From Hyalella azteca (taxonomy: Eukaryota; Arthropoda; Malacostraca; Amphipoda; Hyalellidae): a stretch of DNA of 64,000 bases. The first letter of the stretch is position 1; each line of letters opens with the position of its first letter. The translations under genes were made by a program, and so were the position numbers. Shown here piece after piece: positions 50,201-62,125 of the stretch. The stretch spans positions 248,001-312,000 of the forward strand of contig NW_025943851.1 of the NCBI RefSeq assembly GCF_000764305.2, written 5' to 3'. The notes under the pieces were generated by a model. The model saw only the letters and a list, made by a program, of their open reading frames with translations, was not told the origin of the DNA and did no database searches.

Positions 50201-53200
50201 TACACATTAATCTTTGACTAACATCGTAGAGGCAACGTACACTAAACTAAGACGTTCGGACTCTAAACATTAACGTACTGAGTGAGCGAGGCAGAAGCTG
50301 CCTTGCTTGCCGCTCCGTCGTTGGCGTCATCCTCGTCCTCAGAGTCCGTGGTGCCGCCCCTGCGGCCGTAGTAGCGGCGAGCGGGCGGCTGCGCAGGAGT
50401 CGCTGAGCTAGATTTATCCATTTCTTGGGCGATCGTGCTCGGTCGACCATCCTGACAGCAGAGAAAATATTGATCGTCAAACACGTTTTGGTTCTCGTTG
50501 GGACGCTAGACATTAATAGCTTTGACATCAGCCAGGCTAACTGAATGAGAGTACTTCATGCATTAATTTATAAATTAAGACATTTCCGGCTGTATTTTGT
50601 TTCTGTGTCTATTATAAGAAAATAAATTGATAGAAAGTGGCTCTGACTCGAGCAAACTCCAGTTTCTGATCTTATTCGTAGGGCCTAAATTTTACAACAC
50701 CACCAAACAGTATGAATATAGGCACAAGATTGAGACAAAAAATAAAGCGCCTGAACGAATATCTTCTCAAAAACTGATACTTTTGAATTCATGGTAAAGA
50801 AAACACATTACTATTAGCGCGATTGCCTATAAGTAGCCTGTAAGTATCGTCTCACCTCATGAGTACTCGAATTAGTTGGCTGATGGGAAGGGGGTGTCGG
50901 AGAGCGCCGACGCCTGCTAAAAAATTGACATTAAGCAGAAGTTGTGATCATATGACCACTCAATATAGACAATTAGAGTTCGATAGCTATGCAACTGTCC
51001 TGCAAACTACTTTCCAGCTCCTGGAATGTCATGGAATAATGTAAAAAAGCATAAATAATATACAAACAATTAGTAAAAAATAAAAATTTCCTAACAAACT
51101 TCAAATTTGTATAGCAAAATCTATAAAAAAAATGCAAATTCAGAGAACAGTTATTGACATCATCAACAATTAATTCTCTTCAGATGAATGAGACGGCAAA
51201 TGAGATGAATCCAAGGATTAGGTTGAATTTCTGTGAAAGCTACGGTTAGCTTTTACAGGTCTTAGGACATGATGATGAGAACATCACACACCTGTCACGG
51301 GAGCGCGACCGGGAACGGGTGTAGCGGCTTCCAGAGCGTCTGCGGTAGTCGGGACTCCTGGTGGCACGGCTGTCAGATGGCGACCTACGATCATAACATG
51401 CATTCATATTTTGCCATCACTTCTGTAGTGAACAATAATTCCCCATAGCATCGACATTCGCAGGGCTACCCTGAATAGTAGTAGAAAAACCGTTCCACCA
51501 CCGGTGCTCTTAATAACTAAAAACCAGAATTAATGATTAATAATGACTACAAAGCTAATCGCAACCAAGGTCGCATAGGCAGAGGAATTATAACCGCCTT
51601 GAACAATGTCTGAGGCTGGTGCTCGTTTGTGTAAATTTTCAGATCTTAATCTGGGGCCGAATGAAACAGCAATGTAAAACCGTTTCTATAGCTCCGACCT
51701 GATGCAGAACCTCATGTAAACATTTTTACCTCAGGCTTGTTTGTACTACATAGAGACTTTAGAGCTTCAGGCCGGCACAGATCAAGAGACCATCACCGAC
51801 CGGGTGTGATAGTAGCGTCTGCTGTCACCAGAAGGAGGTCGCTGCTGCCAGTCTCCGGAGTCTCTGCGTCCACGCTCTCTGCCGTCGCGGTCCTTGCGGC
51901 CTCGGCTGTCTCGCTCACTGGGCCGGTCTCGGCCGTACGCTCTGTTGTCTCGGTCTCGAGAACGCTCCCTTCCTCTTCTCGAGTCCCGGTCCCGTGAGTC
52001 TTTCCCTTTGTCGCGTCCTTTGCCGTCATCTCGGTGATCCTTGTTTGTTTGATCCCAACGATTGCTCTTCCTGTCTTTGTCACGCTTCCTGTCACGAGAT
52101 GCCGATGGATTCTTAGGCAATATAATCATGCCAGTGACGCTTTCGTCCTTCTCTGAATCTTGGGCATCGCTGTCTTCACCACCAAAGCTTGTGATGAATT
52201 TAATTTTACCAGCAGCAGCGGGCGGAGGCGGCGATGCAGACGGGGATCGAGATGAAGAGTTCTTCCTGTAGGGCTGGTACGTAGGGCTGCTTCGTGCAGC
52301 GTAACTGAAACAATTTCGAACAGGTTAAATATTGCAGGTAAGAGCTCATTCTAGGTAACGTGTTGCAAACAGATTCAGGACAAGAGCGTTGCATAAAAAA
52401 ATATAAATAATCAGCAAAGATTACATTTCAAAGAGAGTAAACCTACCATGCTCTGAATTATTTGGATAATTCCTAGATTCATCTGAATTGTCTGTACGAA
52501 TAAGCTTATACATTGATAATTCCATGATGAAATGCAATTTTATAAATACTATGATGAAAAATTTGGTATTCCTTAATAAGCTTGACAACTACTATTAACG
52601 GAAAAATTTTAAAGAATATAAATCTCAGCCTTGTACACAATTTCAAATCATTATCCAAACAAAAAAATTACTCGACTTTTGAACATGATTTGGACAAATA
52701 AGACAGTGAGACAGAAACAAATATTGGGCACACCAAGTCACTGATGAATTAGCCCCACATACCTTGGAGGACTGCACTTTTTGTCAGTAGGCTTCTTTTT
52801 TAGAGCTCGTCTCTCTTTTCGTGATTTGCGACCCTACAAATACACATGGTCATAAAATTGCAGTTTCAAGTTATTGTGTTCAGAACTCTTTCATGATTCA
52901 GAATATTATTGAGAAAGAATTCACTGCTATACTATCGAGCATGGCCCTACCAATGGAATATTCCTACTGAATTGTCAATACCTACTAGTTAATTCCTATC
53001 ATTATTCAGCCTAAAACGATATCAAAAGCAATCTACAGCTGAAAAATTGATCCCACCGAAAGCATGGCTTTTTCGTCGAGGTGTTGTTTGACTTGTCTAA
53101 GTTCCTCAGCTTCTTGCAAGTCTCTGCTGATCAAGTCCATGAAGTCACTCTTGCATAGCCCATAACTTTTGCCTGATGTGTTCAGTTGTTGCTGCTGTGA

Positions 53201-55502
53201 ATTGTCCAGCTGCAGTACATCCACCGTCATGTCTGCAAGTACAAACATGTCTGTCACTGCTAAAACGCAATATATATGACGTAACCTTAAAAATACATCA
53301 CCAACAAAGCTAATTCAGTATGAAAGTGACATAGCATTCACAGATTAAAAAGAATATATAATATTCACTCGCTCAGCTAGAAAAAAAAATCCTTGAACAC
53401 ATTCATGAAATTTATATGACGTCTGTTACGGCAAAAGAAAGGGAAAAAACAGAAAATAGGAAGAAGATTGAGTCTTTAGCTCGTCCTCCTACAGCCAGAA
53501 AGTTGATTATCCCGAAGTACCAACAGTTTTTTTAATTATCGACAGAAGGATGAAACTCGTGAAGTTGATATTATTTCAATCAGATCTAAATCAAACTTTT
53601 AGATTAGTTAGCAGCATAGAATAAGCCAGGTCAAGTCTTACCAAGATCGATGTCACTATCAGATTCCTCATCACTGGCGTTTTTCTCGTCATCCGCAGCT
53701 GCTTTAGGCACGGCAGGAGCTGGCTTGGATGCAGGCAAAGGAATGTTAGCCGGGAGCAGCATAGGCAAGGGGCTGTTGTTGTCGTCGTCATAAGAGAAGC
53801 CAATGGCAGCTTTTTTAGATGCAGCAGCTTTCTTCTCCTCTTCAACAGGCTTATTTCCCATTGGACCATACAGCTCCTCATAGCGTATTTGTTGCAGGAA
53901 ACGTTCCTCACCAACTGAGGTAATAATGAAGACATGACTAACATGACAACAACATGACTAAGTTAATAATGGAAACTCACATGTAATAATAATGATTCAA
54001 TGACATGGCGTATCATAGACTGGCTTTTATAGTAGCATTTTATTTCAAACTGTTATCTCAAAGCCATCAACTATATATTAAAAAATGGGAGCATTCAGTA
54101 ATAAATATGCAAAAAATAAAGTAATAAAGAATTTTTCAGATTCATGTGACACATTTTCCAATAAATATTTCTGAAGTGGCTCTACATTTTGAAGCCACTT
54201 TGAAAACAATTCATCACTTCTGAGAAATAAAATAAATATAAATGTAATTGGCACCAAATGGCTGCTGCCTGAATTATATTAAATTAAATGTATGAAGCAC
54301 TCACTGCCCATAAAATCATTCTGAACAAGTGTTCTGTAACGTTCATAATTAGCTTGTCGTTCCTCCCAGTCAAGTGGAGTCTCGTCTTCATCTTGGCCAT
54401 CATGGCTCTCATCACCATTTTCATCCGAGCCTGGGTTAGCAGGAATTTCGTCCAAATGAGCACGCACATCAAATCTGTCAATCATGCAAGACATGTCGCC
54501 TCGCCATGGTAACCTGTCACAGAGAAACCAGAATCACAACACAAATTAAACTCCTTAGTAACTTGAGTGTGCATGGAATTTTGCCATAGTAAATTAATTC
54601 AAGACACTAAGCTACCATAATATATATCATAAACATAATCAAAGCAAATATATATTTTACTATATACAATCAAATTTATGATTTAATTACAAGGAAAATA
54701 AATACGATTGCTGACTATAACAATGCTCTTAAATTTCCTTGGTATCATTCATCCATTAATTAATAAATTAAGAGTTTTAACAATAATGCCAAATGCTGTA
54801 AATAAATATTGAATGAGAGATATAGTAGGTATTAAACTGACATAGTGCCACGAGCCTCGGCTGCCATGTACACAGCTGGGTCCATGTGAATTTTGATGTG
54901 ACGTCCATGAACTTGCAGGAACTGCATTGGCTCCAACTTCTGCAAATCATCAGTTATATATAATGTCAAAAGATTTCCATGCACTCAAGTCAATATTAGT
55001 TTGAGTTACATAAATACCTACTAAACATTGACCAGACCATTTGGGTAAAATAAGTAGGAAATAACTCTCGAAAATTCACACTAGGGAATCTGAAAGTATA
55101 TTAGTTGCCTCCACTTGGGGAAACAAAAAAGAAAAGGCATACAAATGATGACATTTCACACGGATTGAGTCATGAACAAGAATGGAATTCAAGAACTTTC
55201 TTTAAATTTGTCTTATATTATGCCTTAAAATCAAACTGCATATAAATATTTCTAATAATGATCGAAGTAGATCAGGTTGCATAAAATGATTGCAATTTGT
55301 TTATAAATACACAAGGAAACTAGTTGCAAGGAAATGGAATACTTATTTTCAGTCAGGTAAAAAAGGTAGTAACTCGTACAATTTTGTCATAGTACTCCTT
55401 TCTGCGTTCAGCTCTTTTGCGATAGTCGACCAACATCTTCTGGACATTCTTCTCCTGTGATCGGGCCTCATGCCACATCAACTTAACATTTGCAGATGCC
55501 AT
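45436..55502 (-). CDS. CLASRP: CLASRP (CLK4-associating SR-rich protein), 17 coding exons
   Basis: Nuclear alternative-splicing regulator of the SWAP2/SFRS16 family; in vertebrates it binds CLK kinases. Coding exons, high to low: 55502-55380, 54939-54842, 54513-54305, 53914-53642, 53232-53057, 52833-52763, 52304-51801, 51384-51292, 50913-50856, 50451-50279, 50126-50081, 48594-48507, 48366-48261, 48011-47846, 47276-47194, 46820-45909 and 45475-45436. They sum to 3219 nt (1072 residues plus stop). Every junction has GT-AG and compatible phase. The family is recognised from MWHEAR (residues 9-14), FLQVHG, PWRGD...MIDRFDVRAHLD (76-95), NYERYRTLVQNDF (129-141), ELYG, AIGFSY, SPPSYAARSSPTYQPY, KFITSFGG, RS/RD-rich tracts and QCKADK...EEELREIA. 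Start: ATG 55502, eight residues before the MWHEAR start I recall for human CLASRP; M9 is the alternative start. The acceptor just 5' implies an upstream 5'UTR exon, not located. The human protein is about 674 residues, so this one is unusually long. Confidence 0.92.
46100..46335 (-). repeat. 36-bp coding tandem repeat (GGGFRDREEPMR units) in CLASRP exon 16
   Basis: About five to six head-to-tail units of 36 bp encode GGGFRDREEPMR with variants (GGGFKDREEFPMR, SGGFRDRDEPMR, ANFRDREEPPM). The middle units are nearly identical at DNA level, which suggests recent slippage or unequal exchange. The mixed charge RDRE with RGG-like glycines is typical of low-complexity RNA-binding or condensate-forming tails. 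The antisense open frames across this stretch are shadows of the repeat. Confidence 0.85.
47846..52304 (-). other. CLASRP: CLASRP coding exons 7-14: RS-rich region and C-terminal coiled coil
   Basis: Exon 7 (504 nt) begins YAARSSPTYQPYRK, has KFITSFGG and then a long Arg/Asp/Ser/Lys low-complexity tract (RDRDSRRGRERSRDRD). Exon 8 is a classic RS run (RSGSRYTRSRSRSRDR) and exon 9 is RRRRSPTPPSHQ. Exons 10 and 11 encode acidic and glycine-rich linkers; exon 10 would read into an early stop (TQYVNV) if its intron were retained. Exons 12-13 rebuild the conserved basic coiled coil: KEKLRKKMQALLKKQ joins CKADKLQERERQEKQ only when the exon 12 donor is GTGAGT at 48506. This matches the vertebrate QKALNRQFKADKK segment. 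Exon 14 is a second RS tract (RSSSRSYSPS..SPSYPRRSPSYSRR). Confidence 0.88.
52763..55502 (-). other. CLASRP: CLASRP coding exons 1-6: conserved N-terminal (DRY_EERY-type) region
   Basis: Six exons encode the conserved N-terminal third, matching the Pfam-type alternative splicing regulator (DRY_EERY/SWAP N-terminal) region. Exon 1 (41 codons) has a basic amphipathic stretch, DYRKRAERRKEYYDKI. Exon 2 carries FLQVHGRHIKIHMDPAVYMA. Exon 3 has MIDRFDVRAHLD, then an acidic insert (SDENGDESHDGQDEDE), then NYERYRTLVQNDF. Exon 4 continues GEERFLQQIRYEELYG and ends in an acidic DEESDSDIDL stretch. Exon 5 is helical (EAEELRQVKQHLDEKAMLS) and exon 6 is basic (GRKSRKERRALKKK). Junction 2/3 splits the ATG codon (AT|G) between residues 73 and 75, and 3/4 splits ATT. 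The order and spacing match the vertebrate protein, so orthology is firm. Confidence 0.92.
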
Positions 55503-56096
55503 CACACTTTTTTCTGGAAAAAAATAGAATCTTCTATGAAACCGTTTATAAAAAACACTTGCAGCAATTTAATGTCCCTTTTGAAATCTCAGTTTCTATT
55601 CAACACAGAGCTTTATTCAAGAGTTTTTCACTCATCCAACATGGAACATTATAAATGTAATTAGTAGTATAGGTACGTACCTATATCTTATTACAACAGG
55701 AGTTCATCATTAACCAAACAACAACATTAAATTTTATACTGTAGACAAAAAATTGTCATAGGTAGTAATTGGTATTCTTCAGTGATGAGTCTTCAGTACT
55801 GACTTTATCAAAATAGGAAAAATATGCCAGAATATTAGCTTTCTCACAAAATATACATATTCAACTATATTTTTTTTAACTGGCAAGATGATGATCTGGT
55901 GACTGAGCATACTACTGAAAAATTGCTGCCTTCACTCTGAAACTATAAGTTACGTAACAAAAATAGCAGATTCAATCGTCAATCTGAGAATATTTTTTTT
56001 TTTAAGTCACATCACTAAAAATGTTTTCAGTTCATGGGAACTGCATATACATGAATCTAATTTCCAAAACTAAAATTATGGCTTGGAGAGTGCGTA

Positions 56097-57160
56097 CCGT
56101 AAAATGGGGTTACTACGACTCCCGGGGTAACTTTGAACACTTTACGTTTTTTTAACAAAAAACCCCAAAACTCAAAAACTGTTTTACATAGAAAAATTTT
56201 TTCAATGACCATTAAAGGCCTAAGACTGAGGCTACGTAACACAATAGAAAGATTTAAAAAGTTGGCATATCTAATAGGTTAAAAAATTAAAAATGTGACC
56301 CACAAAAAAGAGCTATTATTTAAAGCCTGTTGGAGTACCCCCTCCAATTTTTTTTATTTTTTTGGTAAAATAACTCCAGGTTTTGATGCATTGTAGTAGA
56401 ACTCTTCTAGTTACATATGCAAATGACAAATTTTAGGAAAGTGTCCTAGTTTGCAAATGGAGGGCGCTGCCCCCAATGGGGGAACTTTGACCACCTAATG
56501 GCAGCCATGAAGGGGTAACATTGACCGGCTTGAAAATTAAGTTAAAATTACTATAGGTACCTATATAACATATTTTATGTTTGATACACCTATTAATGTT
56601 TGTTCTTCATGTTGCAGACTCTACAGAGTCTTATATATGGTAATTTTAACTTAATTTCCAAGCCAGTCAATGTTACCCCGTCACGGCTGCCATTAGGTGG
56701 TCACATTTCGCCCATTGGGGGGGTGGCACCCCAATTTGCAAACTATGACACTCCTAAAATTTGTCATTTGCATATGTAACTAGAAGAGTTCTACTATAAT
56801 GCACCATAACCTGGAGTTACTTGGAGTTATTTTACCAAAAAATAAAATTGATTTTATCACCCAGTCAAAGAAACCCCAAGAGCTGGGGTAACAAAGACCA
56901 TAACTTTTTTTTAAATTACATCAAACTATGAGAGGCAGAAGCCAGCAATTTATGGTAATTGAAGCTAGAGTATAGACCTGTTTTTTGCAGGTTTCAATTT
57001 AGGTTTGAAATTACATCAAAACTATGACTATTAATTACATCAAAACTATGAGAGGCAGAAGCCAGCAATTTATGGTGATTGAAGCTAGAGTATAGACCTG
57101 TTTTTTGCATGTTTCAAACATTTTAAAAAAAAAAGTGGTCAAAGTTACCTCATTTTACAG
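56097..57160. mobile_element. Non-autonomous TA-flanked inverted-repeat element (MITE-like), about 1.06 kb
   Basis: The left end CCGTAAAATGGGGTTAC follows TA at 56095-56096. The right end, read on the minus strand, is CTGTAAAATGAGGTAACTTT and is followed by TA at 57161-57162. TA target duplication with short terminal inverted repeats fits the Tc1/mariner group, inferred only. No transposase frame is present. The middle is a long fold-back: arms 56361-56551 and 56640-56840. Confidence 0.6.
56361..56840. repeat. Long inverted repeat, about 190-bp arms with 88-bp spacer
   Basis: The left arm runs from tttggtaaaataactccagg to cttgaaaattaagttaaaattac. The right arm starts gtaattttaacttaatttccaag and ends ctggagttac(ttggagttat)tttacc. 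Shared blocks include gtagaactcttctagttacatatgcaaatgacaaattttagg and the ggtcaa..tgttacccc..ggctgccattaggtggtca segment. Small indels show the arms have diverged. Transcription in either direction would give a long hairpin RNA. Confidence 0.88.
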
Positions 57161-57622
57161 TATTAAAAAAATTGAAAAAATAATTTTGTCAGCTACAAAT
57201 CTTATAACTGATATTTGACACACTTTTACCTGTCTAATTGATCTGAAATTTTGCACACTTGTGTGAAGTCAGAGGCAATGCATGAATCAATTAATATAAT
57301 AAATAATTTTGAAAAAAATTTATATATTAAAAAAATTGAAAAAATAATTTTTTTAATATTCAAAAATTAAATGAGAAATTCATTGTACATCTGTAAGATT
57401 GGAGACACTGGATTCTTTGGAAGTGTTGTGTTTAAAAAGTAATTTTTAAACGTATTTTATTTGAAATTACATCAAAACTATGAGAGGCAGGAGCCAGCAA
57501 TTTATGGTGAGTGACCCTAGAGTATAGACCTGTATTTTGCATGTTTCAATCTAAGTCTAATTTAGCTAGTAAAAAATTGTATCATTTAAAAAAAGTAGTC
57601 AAAATAACCCCCTTTTACAGTA
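56912..57622 (+). repeat. Three direct copies of a 90-150-bp module with a terminal repeat
   Basis: The module (a)attacatcaaaactatgagaggcag.agccagcaatttatggt..tagagtatagacctgt.ttttgca.gtttcaa occurs at about 56912-56997, 57031-57160 and 57463-57620. Copies 2 and 3 both run on into a poly-A stretch, gt.gtcaaa.ta.cc, and end ttttacag|TA. The right end of the MITE has therefore been duplicated, and 57620 is an alternative right boundary. Confidence 0.8.
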
Positions 57623-57638
57623 GTGAAATCTTGCATCT

Positions 57639-59292
57639 CTTGAGAGGAGCGTCTGATCAAAATTTTATCTCGACTATTTACAGACGGATCACTTTCAAAC
57701 TTGGTACCACATATGTAAAACAGAAAAATAGACTGCTTCAATTCATGTCAATTTTTCGCAAAAAATGAAAGAAAAATGGAAATTCTTAGAAAACGGCCAT
57801 AAAACAAGGTATGGTACTGTAGAAATCTATCTTGTCCTAGGATTTTCAAGCTACAATATCTAGTTGCATATTATTCAATACATGAAGACCATATCTATTG
57901 CTTAATTGTAGTTTTTTTTGAAATTTGAATTTTTGTTGGTAGGGAAGCATTTTTTGTAAAATTTACCCCCTTTTCCAAATTATTTTCAAAACTATAATGA
58001 AATTGAAAAAATGCTATAATGGATAGATCTTTTATTTGCAAATCAAATGGTATATCTCTCATTGCTGTAGCTTAAAAACTCTAGGAGGAGATAGGTCATT
58101 GGCTTGCAGTGACAATAAGTGTGAATGTTCAGTACAGCGCAACTAAGGGGAGAGTCCGGCCAAAAATTTTGGAATTTGGCTTTCCCGCTTTTAAGTCTCA
58201 TCTTAAAGCTGACATTCTGACCTATCCAACATGAACAAAACCATCTGTGTAAGTTGATTTATGCGTTCACTATAGATCAATGAAAGGGTTAGGAGCAGTG
58301 GAATTCTTTAACATTTAAGATAGGCCAAAATTTCTGGCAGCACACTTAAATAGCCAAGAATAAACATGCTGTGCTTCAGTTAACCACCTGCAGTCCTATG
58401 GGATGGTTCTTGTGCCGTTGTTTGCACCATCCTTGACAGAAATTAAGCTCCAGTATTGTCTAATCTTGCAACCTTGCTCCCTTAAATGTCTATTTCAAGG
58501 CGCGCAAGACTTTGTCAGGCTCTCTACTGAAAAGTCAACTTATTGTCACTGGAAAACTATCTCCTCCTACAGTTTTGAAGCTATAGCAAAGAGAGATATA
58601 CCATTCAAATTGCAAATAAATGATCTAGAGATTGATCAAAGAATTTTTTCAATTTTGTTTTAGTTTTGAAAATATTCTGGAAAAAAGGGGGTGGGAAATA
58701 GGGAGGAATCAAAAATTTTTTGAAAAATTAAAGAAAAATGCTCCCGCACCCACAAATATTCAAATTTCCAAAAAAGCTATGACAAATTAATAGATAGGGG
58801 GGGATGTACAGTTAAAAGTTATTACTGCAGAAACCATGCTGATGCCGTTTGTGCAAGAAACTACAACTTCAAGAATAAAGCATTAAGATATCAACATTTA
58901 GTGGCCTAAAATGTTAAATAATTGTGAAATTACCTGCCTATGGTCCTTACACATCAAATGATATGCATCTTGTTATTGTAGCTTGAATGTCCTAGGAGAT
59001 AGATTTCTACAGTACTTCCTTTTTGGCCGTTTTCTAAGAATTTCACATTTTCTTTTATTTTTTTTTAAATTGACATGGATATAATCAGTCTATTTTTTGG
59101 TTTTACATATGCAAACAAAGTCTCATATGTAACTGATTTATGCTTTCGCAACTGATGTGAAATTGTGAATGCATAAATCAACGCATGGAGATGGTTGTGG
59201 TACCGTTGGATAGGTCAGAATGTCAACTTTAGGATGAGACTAAAAACCAGAGAAGCCAAAATTCAAAATTTATAGCTAGACGCTCCTCTTAA
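57639..59292. mobile_element. Nested fold-back repeat cluster with gaggagcgtc terminal repeats
   Basis: The outer ends, cttgagaggagcgtct at 57639 and its inverse agacgctcctctt at 59278-59290, face each other. Further inverted pairs are about 57700-57900 with 58925-59115 (gaaattcttagaaaacggcc, gtactgtagaaatctatct), about 57990-58135 with 58490-58640 (aggaggagatag, ggtatatctctc) and 58141-58270 with 59155-59290 (gacattctgacctatccaac, gatttatgc.ttcac). A third copy of the terminal motif is at about 58144. No coding frame longer than chance is seen. This looks like one element inserted into or duplicated within another. Confidence 0.7.
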
Positions 59293-62030
59293 GTTAAATA
59301 CTTTTCATAAATTTGGATCAGGTTGCTTCAGGTGATCAGGAATATCAGGCAAAAATTCATCAAAATTGTGAGTAAAAATGGACCATATTTAGATTTTCAT
59401 GAACAAAATGAAGCAAGGGACATAAAAATGACTAAAATTTATAACAAAACAAGCACAAAGCACAGGCATTTTTTTTCTCATTTGTGGGCAATGAGCGCCT
59501 TACAATAGAAATAATACACAAGGAACTGCGATGGTTCGCAATAAGAAATAACTCCACTGTTCCGCCACACTATTGAGTGGATTCTATCCAATTCACTCAC
59601 TCACACAGTCCACGTGCCATGGTCAGGAAGATGTGCCAGGTGCGCGGGAATTTATTTCGTCATTTTAACGACCTGCGCGGTGCGCCGTACTACGTTGGTA
59701 AAAAAAAAATGCACCGTGCGCCGTACTTTAGAAAGCTAAAATAGTTCTACTATTTTAGTAGACAATATACGCGAGTATATTGACTACGCAAATCGAACTG
59801 ACAATAATAAAATGTAAGACATGTCCGGGTTACTTCTGACTCTTCGGTAGTACTGTGGTCTGTGTTCACTGTTCAGCATAGCTAGTGACAAACCAGAGAT
59901 TTTTTAGAATCAGTTCATTTTTAATCTCCTCATTTACTCAAGATTTAAAACAATTCCTTATGTATGATAATGATGGACGGCTTTAGACGCTGAGCCTGGT
60001 ATCCATGATTGATGATACTTTGCTTGCCTACTTATAGGACTCAAAAATGAATTTGAGGGAGAGTTTAAAAAACTCTGCTTTGCCACTACCGCACTACGTA
60101 GTATGTGCGAGTGTGTTGTGTAGCCTAGCCTACAAAGTTACAGCTTACTGTTGCAAATAGGTATGAAGCCTTGAAAGTTTTCTGTACAGTACTACCTAAC
60201 TGAAGTTAAGTCACACTGGACTGGTAGGCGGTAAAATAGATCAATAGAACTGGAGCAGAGACAAGTTTTATAGGCTAATGCCGCTAAGGGCGCTAATCAA
60301 ACATTACCACTGATTGCACTGAATAATGATTAATTTTTTCCATGTCCATTGCCATCTTAGCTTCTTAGGTATTAAACAAGCAACAATTTAAGTTAAGCAT
60401 CATAAAATCATTATTTGCAATTGCAACCAACAACCTATGGAACATACCTGGACTAAGCCTGGGTCTGAAAATCTAGAATTATGGTCACAATTTGTGATCG
60501 TAGCAACTACGGTAGCAAGCGTCAAGCTGCATGGCACGGATTATGAGTTATGACTATGACACTAAATGACAGAGATCAGAGACTATAACTTATAAGTCAT
60601 GAAATTTTAAAGCTTATTTCAGTTATTGGTTATTGTGACGGTGTGACCACTGACCAGGTTGCTTTACTCTAAACTAAGCTTTAAGAACGCGTAGGTACAA
60701 CTAATATAATTGCTAAATGCATTTATTCGGCAATATTTACGCGTTCAACACCAATTACATAAACATAGATCATATATAATTGAGAATTTGCGTTCAGGGT
60801 ATAACCACGCATCACTCCGTTTTGTCTGCAACGAATCCGGAGCGAAGGCGAAGCATCTTCGATTGTCTTCACTTTTCATGCTATTCCGCCATAATTTTCC
60901 GTTTGAAAAGTAATTTTAGTTATTGTCTGGCATTACTCGCTTTAAAAGAACCATTCGTTGCCACTTGATACTTCGACTTGATATTTTTGATTACAATAAA
61001 TGATGTGCCACTGCCAGCACGGTTCTTGCTAAATCAAGGCACATTTATCTCAAGCACTTCTACGTAACATGAATGCATACATAAAACTGCAAACAATTTT
61101 CGACGAAAAATACCGTGCCGGGAACTGACACTGTGAAAATCTCAGTGTAAACCAAATTCTATCCTATAGAAAGTGATAAATCATTTGACTCAAGATATTG
61201 TTAATGGACTATATGAAGTTAAATTTGAGCAATTCGAAGAAAAACATAGACTGAAGGAACATTCGCAGGCTAAAATAAAATAAGGAATACAGGAAAAATA
61301 AATAGATCATATACAACTTTCTTTCTTTCAATAGCGGCACAGGAGTGTACAGGCGCAAAGATTAACATGATTGAATAGAGCCCTTTATATGCGATCCTAG
61401 TTTTCTGGATCAAAACGTTCTTCTCAACGTTCACTTTCAAACTCTAAAACGTTATGTTCAGCAATTAGAAACGCTGGCGGGTTCTGGAGCAATTGATCCA
61501 CATATCAACATTATTTGCCTGAATTCACACGTGAAAAATCCATGTGATAACTAAACTCAAACGGCATCATGCAACTCGCTTGATTCTCATCTCTAAATTT
61601 TAGTAATAAAAAACTACCTTTAAAAATGTATCAAAAACAGAAACAACACAACCACCTAGAAAATTAGAAATAAAAAATATTTATATAAACTGCACATTAG
61701 ATTTCGTATTCTCCTACCATACGTTAGAATAATAAAAACGAACAGAGCACGTAAGCCAAGTAGGTAATTACTAATTGGTTATATCCAGTAAAAAACGCAT
61801 TCAGATAAGGTAACCAGCTAGTTAATCGTACAAGGTTAAATAATATCTTTTTAAAGATGTAAATAGAACAAGACGAAGGATTAATCGCAATGTTTTTGCA
61901 TTTAGAACAAAATAAAATTCTTATAATTCTATACCCATGAATCGTATATATCTAAACCATAAAAATAGCGAAACTAGACGTATTTTCAGGTAACATCTAC
62001 TTGCTATTCCCGACCTAAACGTTCCAAGTT
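59293..62030. other. Stretch between the two minus-strand genes
   Basis: No supportable coding exon. It should contain the CLASRP promoter and 5'UTR exon(s). A donor-like ggactgt|gtgagtgag on the minus strand near 59606 is a possible 5'UTR exon end, unproven. The segment at about 59.6-59.75 kb has two copies of gtgcgccgtact. Confidence 0.45.
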
Positions 62031-62036
62031 TTTATT
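62031..62036 (-). promoter_or_regulatory. AATAAA poly(A) signal candidate for the 62.1-63.9 kb gene
   Basis: The plus-strand tttatt reads AATAAA on the minus strand, 90 nt downstream of the TAA that ends the acidic frame. The distance suits a short 3'UTR and supports that stop as the real end of the gene. Confidence 0.45.
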
Positions 62037-62125
62037 TCATTAGATTAAGTTTGTGGATAAGTAAATATTCAACTATTACGAACATGACTCAGCAGCAAAA
62101 TCATCACTTGTGGGTGCAATTGCAA

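Noticed and set aside
50247..50528. Minus-strand 93-codon alternate frame overlapping CLASRP exon 10
   Set aside because: The other frame continues the CLASRP phase across both junctions; this one does not.
56097..59292. Coding transposon (transposase or reverse transcriptase)
   Set aside because: No open frame longer than chance and no catalytic motifs; only non-autonomous repeats are seen.
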